Positions 42,801 through 52,400 of a stretch of 64,000 nucleotides of DNA are shown here, in pieces. The notes beneath the pieces were generated by a model, which ran no database searches, was not told the origin of the DNA, and saw only the letters and a list, made by a program, of their open reading frames with translations. How positions within the stretch are numbered: position 1 is the first letter of the stretch; each line of letters opens with the position of its first letter. The stretch lies in NCBI GenBank assembly GCA_963757945.1, contig CAVWTN010000001.1, positions 496,001 through 560,000 of the forward strand. Reading direction: 5' to 3'. The DNA comes from CAVWTN01 sp963757945. GTDB lineage: Bacteria > Vulcanimicrobiota > Vulcanimicrobiia > Vulcanimicrobiales > Vulcanimicrobiaceae. A program made the translations under genes and the position numbers.

Positions 42801-45025
42801 CCAGCTTGCGCGGCATAGGTGGTAACGTGATTGCGCGCGTCGGTGATCTTCTGCAGCTGACCCGCTCGCGCATGATCGCCGTTCGTGTCCGTGAAATATG
42901 CGTATTTCGTGAGCTCCGTGACGTCCGTCCGCGGGCCCGTCGCGGTGAGGATGCGCCCACGGGCATCGTAGGTCCAACTCCGCGTGTACGTGGTCAACAC
43001 CCCGTTCACGTAGCCGGTGGTGGAGCGCTGCAACAGCAAACCCGTGGTCGAATAGGTATCGGTGACCGACATCGTGCTGCCGGGCTGATCCACCGACGGG
43101 AGGGTCGTCACCTGCGGCAGATCCTGACGCGGGTCCCCGACCGGATAGTAAGCGTACGCCGTCGTGCGCGTGGAACCGGCCGTATCGAGGTTCTCGACCA
43201 CTTGCGTCGGCCCCGGATAGGCCTGGCCGTTGCTGTCCCGGCCGTACGTGTACGTAATCGTGTGTTTCGTGGTTCCGTCGATGCCGTCGTCGCTGACGGA
43301 CGTCTTGCGGCCATAGGCATCGTACGTGAAGATGCGCGTCTGATCGCCGCCGCACTTGCACAACGGCCCCTGGATGCTCGTCATGAGGAACGAGTTTTGG
43401 TCGATCGTGACGGCCGACTGGCGCCCTTCGCCATCCGTCACCACGACAAAACTTCCGTCGTTGCCGTAGTTGAAACTCAAGTCCCCGCCCGTATCGGGGC
43501 ATGGCGGTGCTCCCGACGCGCAGCGCCCGGTGAGCTGCGTAGCGACGCGCGTTCCGTAGTAGGTGTTGATTTCCTCAGCCGCGCCGGAGGGATCGTCGAC
43601 TTCGAGCAAGTTGTTTTGCGAGTCATACTGGTAAACCCACGAGTGCCCATCGGGCTCGGTCACGCTGCATAGCTGATTCGCACTGCAATTCAGGCCCGAA
43701 TCGTAGGTCAATGAAACGACCGTACCGGAGGCTGGCCGCGCCGCCGGGCACGTGCCGGATGCTAGCCACGAAACGCCGGTCACTCGATTCTGCCCGTCGT
43801 AGTAGAAACAGAGCTGACGATTCAACGGATCGACGACGCTCTTGATCCGGTCGTTCTTGCCAGCGCCGCTATCCCGCACGACCGCTTGCTTGTTTCCGAC
43901 CCGGTCGTCGAGTTCGGTCAGATCGCCCAAGCTATTAAACGCCCAGATTCTGCCGTCAAAGCTCTTGACCGTATAGGACGTTCCATCGGCGCTGACAGTA
44001 AGCGTCAATCCGGACGTGCTGTTGTAAGTCGACGAACCGTTCGTCACGCCGCTGAAATAGTGCGGCATGCCCGTCCAATCGAGGTACGTCACGTTTTGCG
44101 AAGCAAGCTGGCTGAGGTCCAAATGGGCATCATAGTTGTCCTGCCAGTTATTTCCCACGTATTTCGGCGAAATCGATTGGTTTGCGTAGATCCGTGAGAA
44201 CTTCAAGCCAAACGGACCGGATAGAGCAAGGTCGGTTTGTTGATGCCACAGTTCGCCCGTGGAAAGGTCGACAGGACGGCCGACAGACGGAGTATCGCAG
44301 CGTCCCTCCGGGCATGGACGTTCGGGCTCGCCTCCGAGCACGTTAATCCAGGCAAACCTTCCGGGCGGGTTGTCGTAGTAGGGCTGGAACATGCAGAATC
44401 CCGTCGTGATCCAGTCAACCAGCATGAGATACCGGTATGGCGCATAACCGACATTTGCGTGAATCGTCGCGACGGTCGAGAACGTCGGCGTCGCGGACTC
44501 AATTTGCGGGTTGTACGACATCGTGATGCCGGGATAAGCCGTTGTGGTGAGGTCCCATTGGACAGGGTAACCGCATCCGTACAGTTCGTCATCCTCGCCG
44601 CTGGCGGTGAATGACACGCTCCGCCCCGGGAGCAGCGTGAAGCACCAATCGGCGCCGCAAGAGGGAGCCGGGGTGCTGATCGCCGCGGCCGTACGCCGTT
44701 GCAGGGCCGCGAGCGGCCGAGCCTGACGGTGGAACCCGCTTGCGATTCGCGCGCGTAACTCGTCTTTGACCGCCGTCGATTGCGCCGTTACGGGCGGCGA
44801 GGCCTGGGGCGTCGGGACCGCCACGGCTGCAACCAATGCGGCTAGCGGAGCCACATCGGCGTGCGCGTTCGGCTGTCTGACGAACGGCGCATTACGGTCG
44901 CCGGAAACGGCGCTCGAGGCCGCGGACATCGAGCTTGGCGGCGAGGTCATTGCGGCGTTCGCGGGTCTTGCAATCGCGTTTGCAAGCAAAGCGACAACGG
45001 CAAACCAGCCGAGCATAAGGCGCAT
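39848..45025 (-). CDS. Full-length Sec-exported Rhs polymorphic toxin with PLA2-like tip
   Basis: A 1725-residue protein. Signal peptide ~1-24 (cleavage near RPANA); low-complexity region to ~120; a cysteine-containing domain ~125-240; DUF6531-like start of the Rhs shell (GRPVDLSTGELWHQQTDLAL, ~245-265); many YD/Rhs repeats (YDALGR, YTYDGAGRTT, YDPDGNL types) to ~1480; Rhs core ending NPERLTDPTGL near residue 1588. The tip has HFCGPGWTNG (Ca-loop-like) and DACCMQHDRDHC (PLA2 CCxxHD, here with a 3-residue gap to the next Cys). No PAAR or VgrG part, so not an obvious T6SS effector. AGGAG lies 8 bases before ATG 45025. An immunity-like lipoprotein overlaps the stop. Confidence 0.9.
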   Translation of the reverse strand: MRLMLGWFAVVALLANAIARPANAAMTSPPSSMSAASSAVSGDRNAPFVRQPNAHADVAPLAALVAAVAVPTPQASPPVTAQSTAVKDELRARIASGFHRQARPLAALQRRTAAAISTPAPSCGADWCFTLLPGRSVSFTASGEDDELYGCGYPVQWDLTTTAYPGITMSYNPQIESATPTFSTVATIHANVGYAPYRYLMLVDWITTGFCMFQPYYDNPPGRFAWINVLGGEPERPCPEGRCDTPSVGRPVDLSTGELWHQQTDLALSGPFGLKFSRIYANQSISPKYVGNNWQDNYDAHLDLSQLASQNVTYLDWTGMPHYFSGVTNGSSTYNSTSGLTLTVSADGTSYTVKSFDGRIWAFNSLGDLTELDDRVGNKQAVVRDSGAGKNDRIKSVVDPLNRQLCFYYDGQNRVTGVSWLASGTCPAARPASGTVVSLTYDSGLNCSANQLCSVTEPDGHSWVYQYDSQNNLLEVDDPSGAAEEINTYYGTRVATQLTGRCASGAPPCPDTGGDLSFNYGNDGSFVVVTDGEGRQSAVTIDQNSFLMTSIQGPLCKCGGDQTRIFTYDAYGRKTSVSDDGIDGTTKHTITYTYGRDSNGQAYPGPTQVVENLDTAGSTRTTAYAYYPVGDPRQDLPQVTTLPSVDQPGSTMSVTDTYSTTGLLLQRSTTGYVNGVLTTYTRSWTYDARGRILTATGPRTDVTELTKYAYFTDTNGDHARAGQLQKITDARNHVTTYAAQAGFTSYDPFGNPQSVTDQNKVVTEFTYDALGRPLTSTLLGVAGDLQNLVTTYTYDGAGRTTSVTKPVGNGLAIGYDTSGRATTATRFGPGNVQQERLAVGYNTFDQPTSLQAQGCAIPSTGCGTWSTTWSAAYGFDAVNGNLVRITNADGTAKQFAYTAQGRLASFNDENHATGANYGYGYDLAGRQLAETRLLGSGTVLTKYTYDLHDNPTSVTDPNGNVTTYHYDDFDRVRTEISPVQGTTTYAYDPDGNLISTTDSNGVTTTYTYDALNRELKETAVKGTSTTATSFSYDSSTAGNYGIGRMAKMSDASGSTMYAYDRRGLVAVENHTISGTAYTQSYTYDANGNRNTITYPDGYIVGFGYDYADRPYSAQHQATLSAVQLQSLSRKGVPADTTVSAPEPTIPPRAAVGRPQPIGIRRGAALQSVTLRTFTPATFKAPSAFVASRSMAARPPARRRLAALAPSADVFVAATSYAPFGPVTAIAYGNGTQQNLTYSTRYFPTDNQLVSPANVVLADHGYVEDAVGNITTLSDNLDPGYSRSFAYDDLNRLTTANSGAKLWGTAAGNGYSYDPMGNLTALQLGTAHTGTFSYKPGAAGSLGLPQLASVLENGATRAITYDPFGNELSDGKSSFAYTLRELPQSDSRYVNTYKYDGFKERVYTKLKSGQIRETFYDPKLHLLAETAQFTTGTPAIAYKYVWLGDRPVAQVDSLGTHWTYADHLGTPLQQTDINAATTWQAEHEPYGSIFALRSGDVHQPLRFPGQVSEQFDTGANGLSERSYNNARWYRPNWGRYTQSDPFGIISKPTLYQYAHQRSWFKAHAHPSDADWTGNAFGYAYANPERLTDPTGLSPIPSQFQFYQHFCGPGWTNGKLINETAFAGHCGDIGGHPEINRNEKPYDSLDACCMQHDRDHCGCHDGRCAREEARCKIRADFVLYVCTVGVNPIMDHPWDPDNMARESFAQSGIEDLFGGPVEIWRWASAGR
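40272..41744 (-). repeat. Rhs core repeat, copy 1 (within the full-length gene)
   Basis: The ~1.47 kb segment of the full-length gene that is repeated in modules 2, 3 and 4. It ends just before the tip-encoding part, exactly where recombination would exchange tips while keeping the N-terminal shell. Confidence 0.88.
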
Positions 45026-45051
45026 CGGTCTATTCTCCTGTACGCGGACCG

Positions 45052-45086
45052 CACTCAGCTTATCGTTTGCTATTCTTGTTAGTCAA
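45052..45086 (-). promoter_or_regulatory. Candidate promoter of the full-length rhs gene
   Basis: In an unusually AT-rich stretch for this genome, TTGACT (45086-45081) is followed after 16 bp by GATAAG (45064-45059), roughly 35 bp before the ATG. GTTAG / CTAAC arms flank the -35 region (45079-45097). Box quality is moderate. Confidence 0.4.
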
Positions 45087-45136
45087 CATGAGCTAACGCA
45101 TAGTTATATTGGTTAGTAGTGCGGACGAAGACGCGA

Positions 45137-47536
45137 TTAGATGTTCACCGTAACTGGAATCAGCAGCGAGCAATTCGTCCCATCCGGGCGTGCCGCAGTA
45201 AGCGTCGCCTGAATGCGCGCTTGGCCGGGCGGCAACGCGGTCGTTGCGAACGGGAACGTCGCTTGCCAAATGCCGGGGCCCGTTTGCGAGAGCGTCGTAG
45301 CGACGGAGCCATAGGCAAGCGAGACCTTCGTGACATTCGTCGTGGTCATCGCGACAACGGCGATCGACGCGCCGTTCGTGACGAGCGTCGGTTGCATGCC
45401 CGCGTAGAAGATCTGCGGCGCATCGCCCGGGCGCGCAACATTGCTCGCGGGCAGGTGACCGTATTCGAAGGTATTTCTAGTAGAAACGACCGGCGAGGTC
45501 GCCGATGGCGCTGCAGTTGGTGTCGGTGTCGGTGTTGGTGCCCGCGCGGTCGAGTTTTCGGCAACGTGGCTTGCAGGCTCCGGCGTAGCTCGCGCCGGCG
45601 GCAACGTCGCGTTCGGCATCAGCGTCGGTAGCGGGCGCGGCGTCGGGATCGCGGGCAGCGGCACGCCGAGCTGCGCCGGCGACTCGCCGTCGGCGATGAT
45701 GTGCGGCGTCACCACGATGATGAGCTCGTTGCGCGACGAACTGCTCTGGCTGTTCTTGAACAGATTCCCGACGAGTGGAAGGTCGCCGAGCAGAGGAACC
45801 TTGTTGACGGTCTTCTGCACGCTCTCCTGGATCAGACCGCCGATCACGAGCGTCTCGTTGTTCTTGAGGTGCACGACGGTCTGCGTATCGCGCGTTGAAA
45901 TCTGCGGAACGCCGTTGAGGATCGACGTGAGGCTGTTCACCACGGGATGGAGCGCGACGTTCACGTCGCTTTCGGATGTGACGAGCGGCGTGATGTCGAG
46001 GGTGACGCCGGTTTGGAACGACTGTAGTTGCGTCGTCGCGACGGTCCCCGTTCCGCCGCCCGTCGTCGTCAGGATGTTTATCGTATCGCCGGCGCGGATC
46101 GTTGCGGTTCGGCCCGACAGGGTCGTGATCCGAGGATCTGCCAGGACTCGCGCATTGCCGTTTTGGACTTGAAGGTTGAGCTGGACGTTGAATGAGAGCG
46201 GCGTCCGCGTGAGCGGCTGGAACCCGCCCAGGCGGCCTGCGGCGCCCGTAACCGCATCGTTCGGCGGCGCAACTTCGCTAAAGGTCGTGCCGAGCAGCGG
46301 GGGATCGAGCATGAGCCCCAGATTGCGCGCAACTTGCTCGTCGATCTCGAGGACTTCCGTGTCGAGCACGACGAGCGGCACGGGCACGTCGAGCTTCGCC
46401 AGCACGTCCCTCGCCAACCGCAGGGTCGCCGGATCGCCGATCAGGGCCACTTGCCCCGGCGTCCCGAGAGCGCTCACTTTGATGCCCGGAACCAATTCCT
46501 GGAGCGTCTGAATGACCGGCGCCGCGGCGTCGCCGCCCGCAACGCCCGCTTGCAGCGAGTTCGCGTTCGGCACCGCGGACCTGAGCATGACCACTTCGAA
46601 GTTGCTGCCGATCGCGCCGGCCATCGAAGGACCCGCGGCCAAACCGCCGGCAGACGCGGCGGGCGCATCGAGTTGCTTCAGTGCGGCCGCGATGCGGAGC
46701 TGTTCCGAGGCGGTCGCCGTCACCGAAAGCGCGTTGAGGTCCTTGTCCACGTTCACCGCAGCATCGGGAAACGTGCGCGACAGCAAGTCCGCCACCGAGC
46801 CTGCGTCCAGCGTCACGATGCGATACACCGCCGTATAGCGGCTGCTCGCCGGCGGGACGTCGAGTTCGGCCACGAGCGCCTTCGCTCGAGCGACGTCATC
46901 CGGTGCGCCGGATAGCACGACGCTCGAACCCGAAACGTCGGCCCGCACATGCGCGACTTCGCGTGAAACCGCGCGCGCCACGTCAGGTGCGCGCGCTTGG
47001 ACGATCTGGACCGCTTCGGCGTTCGCTGCGACGCTCGGCGCGGGCGCTGGGCTCGGCGCATCCAGCGTGCCCAAGATGCCCTTGACCTGCGCGAGGTCGG
47101 CGGCGGAGGCCCGCACGAGCAGCATGCGATTAGGCAATACCGTGAACCGGGCATCGCGAAAGAGTTCGGCCAGCTTGAGCGCGGTACGTTGCGCGTCGAG
47201 CGTGTGCAGCGCGACGGCTTCGATGCTTGGCAGCGTGGGGTTTCGCACATCGATGCCTTGGAGCACCGTCCGCATCGAAGCGACATCATCCGCCGCGGCA
47301 ACGATGATGACCGCATTCGAGGTTCGATCGCCTCGGATCCGTGCGCGTGGGAAAAGGTCTCGCAACACCGCTGCCGCGCGGTCGACCGAAACAACCGAAA
47401 CGGGCAGCACCGCGATCTCCGGTGTCGACACCGCTCCGGCCGGCGGCGCCCAACCGAAGGCACAGGCTACGAATGCGACGAGGAGAAACCCAGCAGGGCG
47501 CCGCCGGTTCGACTCAGGGCGGCGTTCGACCATCAT
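45137..47536 (-). CDS. Secretin-family outer-membrane channel with a C-terminal Ig-like extension
   Basis: A 799-residue secretin (GspD/PilQ superfamily). Signal peptide (residues ~15-36), several N-domains with repeated VEALD/LDAP-type units, then the secretin domain with VPLLGDLPLVGNLFKN and the C-terminal ELIIVVTPHII. After it comes a Pro/Thr-rich linker and a ~100-residue beta-rich domain ending SLLIPVTVNI, which is not usual for GspD. No other type II secretion or pilus genes are nearby. It ends 111 bp upstream of the Sec-exported rhs gene on the same strand, so an export role for Rhs is possible but unproven. Confidence 0.88.
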   Translation of the reverse strand: MMVERRPESNRRRPAGFLLVAFVACAFGWAPPAGAVSTPEIAVLPVSVVSVDRAAAVLRDLFPRARIRGDRTSNAVIIVAAADDVASMRTVLQGIDVRNPTLPSIEAVALHTLDAQRTALKLAELFRDARFTVLPNRMLLVRASAADLAQVKGILGTLDAPSPAPAPSVAANAEAVQIVQARAPDVARAVSREVAHVRADVSGSSVVLSGAPDDVARAKALVAELDVPPASSRYTAVYRIVTLDAGSVADLLSRTFPDAAVNVDKDLNALSVTATASEQLRIAAALKQLDAPAASAGGLAAGPSMAGAIGSNFEVVMLRSAVPNANSLQAGVAGGDAAAPVIQTLQELVPGIKVSALGTPGQVALIGDPATLRLARDVLAKLDVPVPLVVLDTEVLEIDEQVARNLGLMLDPPLLGTTFSEVAPPNDAVTGAAGRLGGFQPLTRTPLSFNVQLNLQVQNGNARVLADPRITTLSGRTATIRAGDTINILTTTGGGTGTVATTQLQSFQTGVTLDITPLVTSESDVNVALHPVVNSLTSILNGVPQISTRDTQTVVHLKNNETLVIGGLIQESVQKTVNKVPLLGDLPLVGNLFKNSQSSSSRNELIIVVTPHIIADGESPAQLGVPLPAIPTPRPLPTLMPNATLPPARATPEPASHVAENSTARAPTPTPTPTAAPSATSPVVSTRNTFEYGHLPASNVARPGDAPQIFYAGMQPTLVTNGASIAVVAMTTTNVTKVSLAYGSVATTLSQTGPGIWQATFPFATTALPPGQARIQATLTAARPDGTNCSLLIPVTVNI

Positions 47537-47781
47537 CGCGCGCCCGAGCGCTTGCGCGGTCGCAGTCCAATGCTCCGTTGCGCACTGGGCGTGTCGACAA
47601 TCGCACTTCGGACGTAGCTTAAACGCTCGGTGATTCTAAGCATCAAGGTAAGCGTATATTTGGCGGCTCCGCATTTCCTTTCAGATAGCGGGGCGCGCTG
47701 CCGCTTCTCGGCTGAATGCGACACGCGTCACGAATAGCGGACGCAGCGTGACCGCGCTAGTACGCGGGCGTTCGTACTACC

Positions 47782-48354
47782 TTAGCGTCCGCGCGGGTAG
47801 ACCACGACGGAGAGCGAGCTGAGGGCGGCGCGCGCCTCCTTCTCCTGCGCCTCGCCGCTGTGGGCCGTGAACGCCGCGACGACGCTGCGGCGGCCGTCGA
47901 ACACAACGTATTCGTAGCGCTCGTACATTTGGCCGAGTTCGGATCCGTATGAGGCGCGCAACCATGCCGCCGGCATGCCGTTCGCGAGCAGCAGGCGTTC
48001 CTTGTGATCGATGAACGCGCCCTCGTACTTCTTGCGCACGTCGCTCTCGTGCGAGGTCGCGAGCGAATCGAACGTGCCGATGAAGGGCCCGATCTCGATC
48101 ACGATCGAGCGCTGGTTCCCTTCGCCGCGATTCTTGACGTAATAGGCGACGGGGTGCGGCTCTCCGTCGTCCGGCGGCGGATCTTTGAAAACGACGCCGC
48201 GCCAGCCGGGCGGGGGGGAAAAATGCACGGCCGGATCGTTGTAGTCGGGCGCGAGCGAGGGCGAAGGCGAAGGCGCCGGCTCATCGGCCGCCGCGGCGGC
48301 GAGCGGTGCGCCCAAGACGAGGGCGGCGGAAAGAACGAAGGTCGAGCGTTTCAT
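47782..48354 (-). CDS. Exported protein of unknown function
   Basis: A 190-residue protein with a clear signal peptide (residues 1-23, cleavage after AAAAA) and a Pro/Ser-rich stretch, then a compact domain (WRGVVFKDPPPDD, later MYERYEYVVFDGRRSVVAAF) resembling small periplasmic PsbP/DUF1795-like folds; that resemblance is weak. Its ATG overlaps the stop of the upstream esterase gene as ATGA, so they are co-translated. Confidence 0.65.
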   Translation of the reverse strand: MKRSTFVLSAALVLGAPLAAAAADEPAPSPSPSLAPDYNDPAVHFSPPPGWRGVVFKDPPPDDGEPHPVAYYVKNRGEGNQRSIVIEIGPFIGTFDSLATSHESDVRKKYEGAFIDHKERLLLANGMPAAWLRASYGSELGQMYERYEYVVFDGRRSVVAAFTAHSGEAQEKEARAALSSLSVVVYPRGR

Positions 48355-49388
48355 CCTTGGTCGAGAACCTCTGCGAGCGCGGGGAGCGAAACGGCGTGGC
48401 GATAGCCGACGTTACGGTGGTCGTCGTCGAACTCTTCGTGCCGTACGGCGAGCCCGAGTTCGCGGATGCGCGCGACCAGCACGCGCGCTCCGATGTCGAG
48501 CGCGTATTCGTCGCGCCGCCCGCAATCGATGTAGCGCAAGCGCAAACGTCCCAGTTCCGCCGCATGCGTGCGAGCGCGCTCGGCGGGGTCGAACGCGAGC
48601 CAGCGCGCGAACACGTCTTCGCGCAATTCGCCCGTCTTCGTGTCGAACGGCAGGTCGAGGGCGAACGCGCGCGCTTCGCGCGGCGAATACGCCGCGGTAT
48701 AGCCCAGCATCTCGATCGTCGAATACTCGGCCGCGGAACGCTTCGTCTTCGCCTCGAACGCCGCGACGAAGGCGGCGATATCGCCGCCGTACGCTTCGAG
48801 TGTACGCTGCGTGGCTGGGAATGACGGCACGTAGGCCGCCCTGAAATACGCATCGCCGCTGTGCGAGGCGAACGCGCAGAACGTGCCGGGATGCTCGAGC
48901 ACCAGATGCAGCGAGCCGAAGCCGCCCGAGGATTTGCCGAACACCGCGCGGCCGCCCTCGCGCGCCAGCGTCGGATAGGTCCGGTCGACGTGTCCGATCG
49001 CGTCGCGCACAACATAGGTCGCGTACGCGCCGTTGTGGATCGAATCGACGTACTGCGAGCCGCCCAAGCGCGTGCAGCCGTCGACGATCGCGAGGATCAC
49101 CGGCGGCATCTTCCCCTCGACGATCAGGCGATCGACCCACTGCACGACGTTGGTCTCCCACGGGCGCGCCGAGAGCATCGCCGCGACGTTGCCGGTGTAG
49201 CCGTGGATGCAATACAGCACGCCGTAGCGGCGGGACGCGGCCGGATCGAAGCCCGGCGGCAGGTAGACCGCGAGCGGACGGCTCGCAGGGTCTCCGAGCG
49301 GATTGTTCGCGAGCGCCGCGGAGTCGACCCAATCGATGCGCAAATCGCCGCGGAGTCCTAGCAGACGCGCGAGTTCGGAGGAAGCCAT
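48351..49388 (-). CDS. Putative esterase of the esterase D/enterochelin esterase fold
   Basis: A 345-residue alpha/beta hydrolase. The oxyanion region is YCIHGYTGN, the nucleophile elbow is GKSSGGFGS, and the Asp/His pair probably lies in the later CGRRDEYALD and DDDHRNVGY segments. No signal peptide. Resembles putative esterases (PF00756-like) acting on thio- or mycolyl-type esters; substrate unknown. Leads a two-gene operon with the exported protein and diverges from the permease-glycosidase fusion. Confidence 0.78.
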   Translation of the reverse strand: MASSELARLLGLRGDLRIDWVDSAALANNPLGDPASRPLAVYLPPGFDPAASRRYGVLYCIHGYTGNVAAMLSARPWETNVVQWVDRLIVEGKMPPVILAIVDGCTRLGGSQYVDSIHNGAYATYVVRDAIGHVDRTYPTLAREGGRAVFGKSSGGFGSLHLVLEHPGTFCAFASHSGDAYFRAAYVPSFPATQRTLEAYGGDIAAFVAAFEAKTKRSAAEYSTIEMLGYTAAYSPREARAFALDLPFDTKTGELREDVFARWLAFDPAERARTHAAELGRLRLRYIDCGRRDEYALDIGARVLVARIRELGLAVRHEEFDDDHRNVGYRHAVSLPALAEVLDQG

Positions 49389-49462
49389 CCCCGCATCTGT
49401 GCGCGGCGGACGCGCCGGCCCCCTCCGAGGGCTTGCCCTGCTCGCCTCGGAACAGGCCGACG

Positions 49463-52400
49463 ATGATACGCGGCGTCGACTTACGCGGGGCGCTCGCGAT
49501 CAACGCGATCTCGATGATCGGGATCGGGCCGTTGATCACGATCCCGCTCGTGTTGATGAACCTCCACGGGCCTCTATCGCTCGTGGGCTGGGTCCTCGGC
49601 GCGCTGCTCGCGCTCTGCGACGGCCTGGTCTGGGCCGAACTGGGCTCGCTGCTCCCGGGCTCCGGGGGAACGTACGGCTTCTTGCGCGAGGCGTTCGGCC
49701 GGGCCGGGCTGGGCAAGATGCTCGCGTTCCTGTTCGCGTGGCAGACGCTCTTCTCGGCGCCGCTCAATCTCGCGACGGGCTACATCGGCTTCTCGAATTA
49801 CGCGAGCTACCTCGTGCCCGCGCTCGCGCAGCACCACGCCTGGCAGGACTGGCTCGCGGTCGCGGTCGGGCTCGCGACGATCGCGCTGCTGTATCGCCAC
49901 ATCGGCAATGTCGCGAAGATCAGCGTGGCGCTCGGCGCGATCGCGATCGGGACGCTCGTGCTCGTCGCGGCGGCGGCGTACGGGCATTTCGATGCCGCGC
50001 GCGCGTTCACGATCGAAGGGGGCAACGGCTTCGGGATCGGACTCCTCGGCGGGCTCGGCTCCGCGATGGTCCTCACGATGTACGACTACCTCGGCTACAA
50101 CCAGGCGGCGTGCTTGGGCGACGAAGTGCGGGACCCTTCCAAGACGCTCCCCCGCGCGATCGTCGGCTCGATCCTGGGGATCGCGGTCCTGTACATCACG
50201 TTGCAGATCGGCGTCATCGGGGCGATCTCGTGGCACGAACTCGTTCCGCCCACGCCCGACGCAGCGGCGCCGCAGGGCGCGCAGTTCGTGGCCTCGACCG
50301 TCGTCCTGCGCAGTTGGGGGCCGCTTGCGGCCGCGTTCGTAACCGTCGCGATCCTGGTCACCGCGTTCGCTTCCACGTTCGGGTGCCTGCTCGGCTATTC
50401 GCGCGTGACCTATGCCGCCGCGATGGACGGCGTCTTCCTCGCGCCGTTCGCGCGCCTGCACCCCAGCGGCCGCTTTCCGAGCGTCTCGCTGCTCGCGATC
50501 GGTCTGCTCGCGCTTCCGGCGTGCTTCGTCTCGCTCGACACGGTGATCTCCGCGCTGACCACGGGAATGGTCATCATCCAGAGCTTCGGCGGGATCGCCG
50601 CGCTCTTCGCGCTGCGCGCGCGCGCCAAGCGCAGCGGAGCGCCGGCGGGCACGACGTACCGGATGTGGCTCTATCCCGTGCCGGCGCTGATCGCGTGCGT
50701 CGGTTGGACCGCGATCTTCTTCTCCGCGGGCGCCTGGGCGATCGCCTTCGGGCTGCTCACGCTCGGCGCGGGCTGCATCGTCTATCTGTTCTGGGCGCGC
50801 AGCGCCGCCGTGTGGCCGTTCGCGGCCGTCGCATCGCTGCTGCTGCTCGCGTTGGCGTGCGCGCCGTTGCCGGCCGCGGCCGCACCGCTTGCGGGCTTCA
50901 CGCACAGCGCGATCGTCGAGCGCGACGGCGAGCCCGTCTTCACCGTCGACGGCAAGCCGTTCTTCGTGTACGGCGCGGCGTTCTTCTACGAACGCATTCC
51001 GCGCTCGCGCTGGGCCGCGTCGATGCGCGAGCTGCGCGCGCTCGGCATCAACACGCTCGATCTCTACGTGATGTGGAACTGGCACGAGATCTCCGACGGC
51101 GACTTCGATTTCACCGGGCGAACGAACCCGCGCCGCGACCTGCGTGAAGTGCTGCGGCTCGCCCGCGCCTACGGCTTCAAACTCGTCGTGCGGCCGGGCC
51201 CCGTCGTCCGCAACGAATGGCGCAACGGCGGCTATCCCGCGTGGCTGCTCGAGCGGCCCGAGTACGGGATGCCGCAGCACGACCTGCTCGAAGGGCGCTA
51301 TCCGCCGACCGCGACGCTCCAGAACGCGCATTCCGACGCGGCGGCGGCGCAATGGCTGGCGAACGGCACGCACGTGCGCTATGCGCGCCGCTGGCTCGAG
51401 CACGTGCTCGCCCAATTCGCGCCGGTCGCGGGCAACGTGATCACCGTGCAACTCGACGACGACCAGGGCGCGTACATCGACAACGACACCTGGCCGGCCC
51501 CGCATCTGCAGGCCTATCTCGAATGGCTGCGCGACGTCGTGCACGGCGTCACAGGGCCGGCGCTGCCCACGTTCATCAACACGTACCAGATGAAAGTGAC
51601 GGCGGCGGCGCCCGTGTGGGCCTGGGGGAACTGGTATCAGAGCGACGCGTACTCGATCGGCGAGCACGACCGCGCGCAGTTGGAGTTCTCGACCGGATTG
51701 CTCGGCACGCAGCCGCGGCGCCCGGTCATGGTGAGCGAATTCCAGGCGGGCTGGCTGCAGCAGCCGGACGACGTCTATCCGCGCGCCGCGGATCCCTCGA
51801 ACACGCTGCTCGCGCTGCACACGATGCTCGCGCAGAACGCGCGCGGGATCATCAATTTCCCCGCGCAGGATACGCTCGCGCCGGCCGGCATGGAGGCTCC
51901 GTTCTCGAACGAGTTCTACGCTTGGGACGCGGCGCTGACGATCGACGGACGCCGGAGCGCGCGCTACGCCGCGGTCAAGCGCGTCGGCGATACGGTCGCC
52001 GCGTTCGGAAGCGCGCTCGCAGCTTCGCGCACGGTTCCGGACGCCGCGATCGTCTACGCGACGAGCGCGCTCGACGAACGCTTCGCGACGAACGGCGCGA
52101 TCGCGGAGATCGCCGCGCGCGCGATCGAAACGCAGCAGGCTTGCCGCCACGAGCGGCTCGCGTGCGAACTGGTCGATTTGCGCTTCATCGAAGGCGACGC
52201 GCTCGCGCGGTATCCGATCGTCTTCTTCCCGCTCTCCACGAGCGCCGAGAGCCCGCCCGGCGCGCTCAACGCCGAGGCCGCGGCAAAACTCGACGCATAT
52301 GCAAGCCGCGGCGGCATCGTCGTGCGCGGCGAAGCGAGCCCCGAAGCCGTCGCCGCGGCACTCCTCGCGGCGCACCATCAGCGGATCGTCGAAGGGCTGC

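Noticed and set aside
41045..43672. Long plus-strand frames opposite the rhs gene
   Set aside because: Arg/Val-rich repetitive translations mirror the Rhs repeats on the other strand; no start signals or domains.
39848..45025. T6SS-type Rhs effector
   Set aside because: No PAAR or VgrG domain; the N-terminus is a Sec signal peptide and no T6SS genes are in the window.
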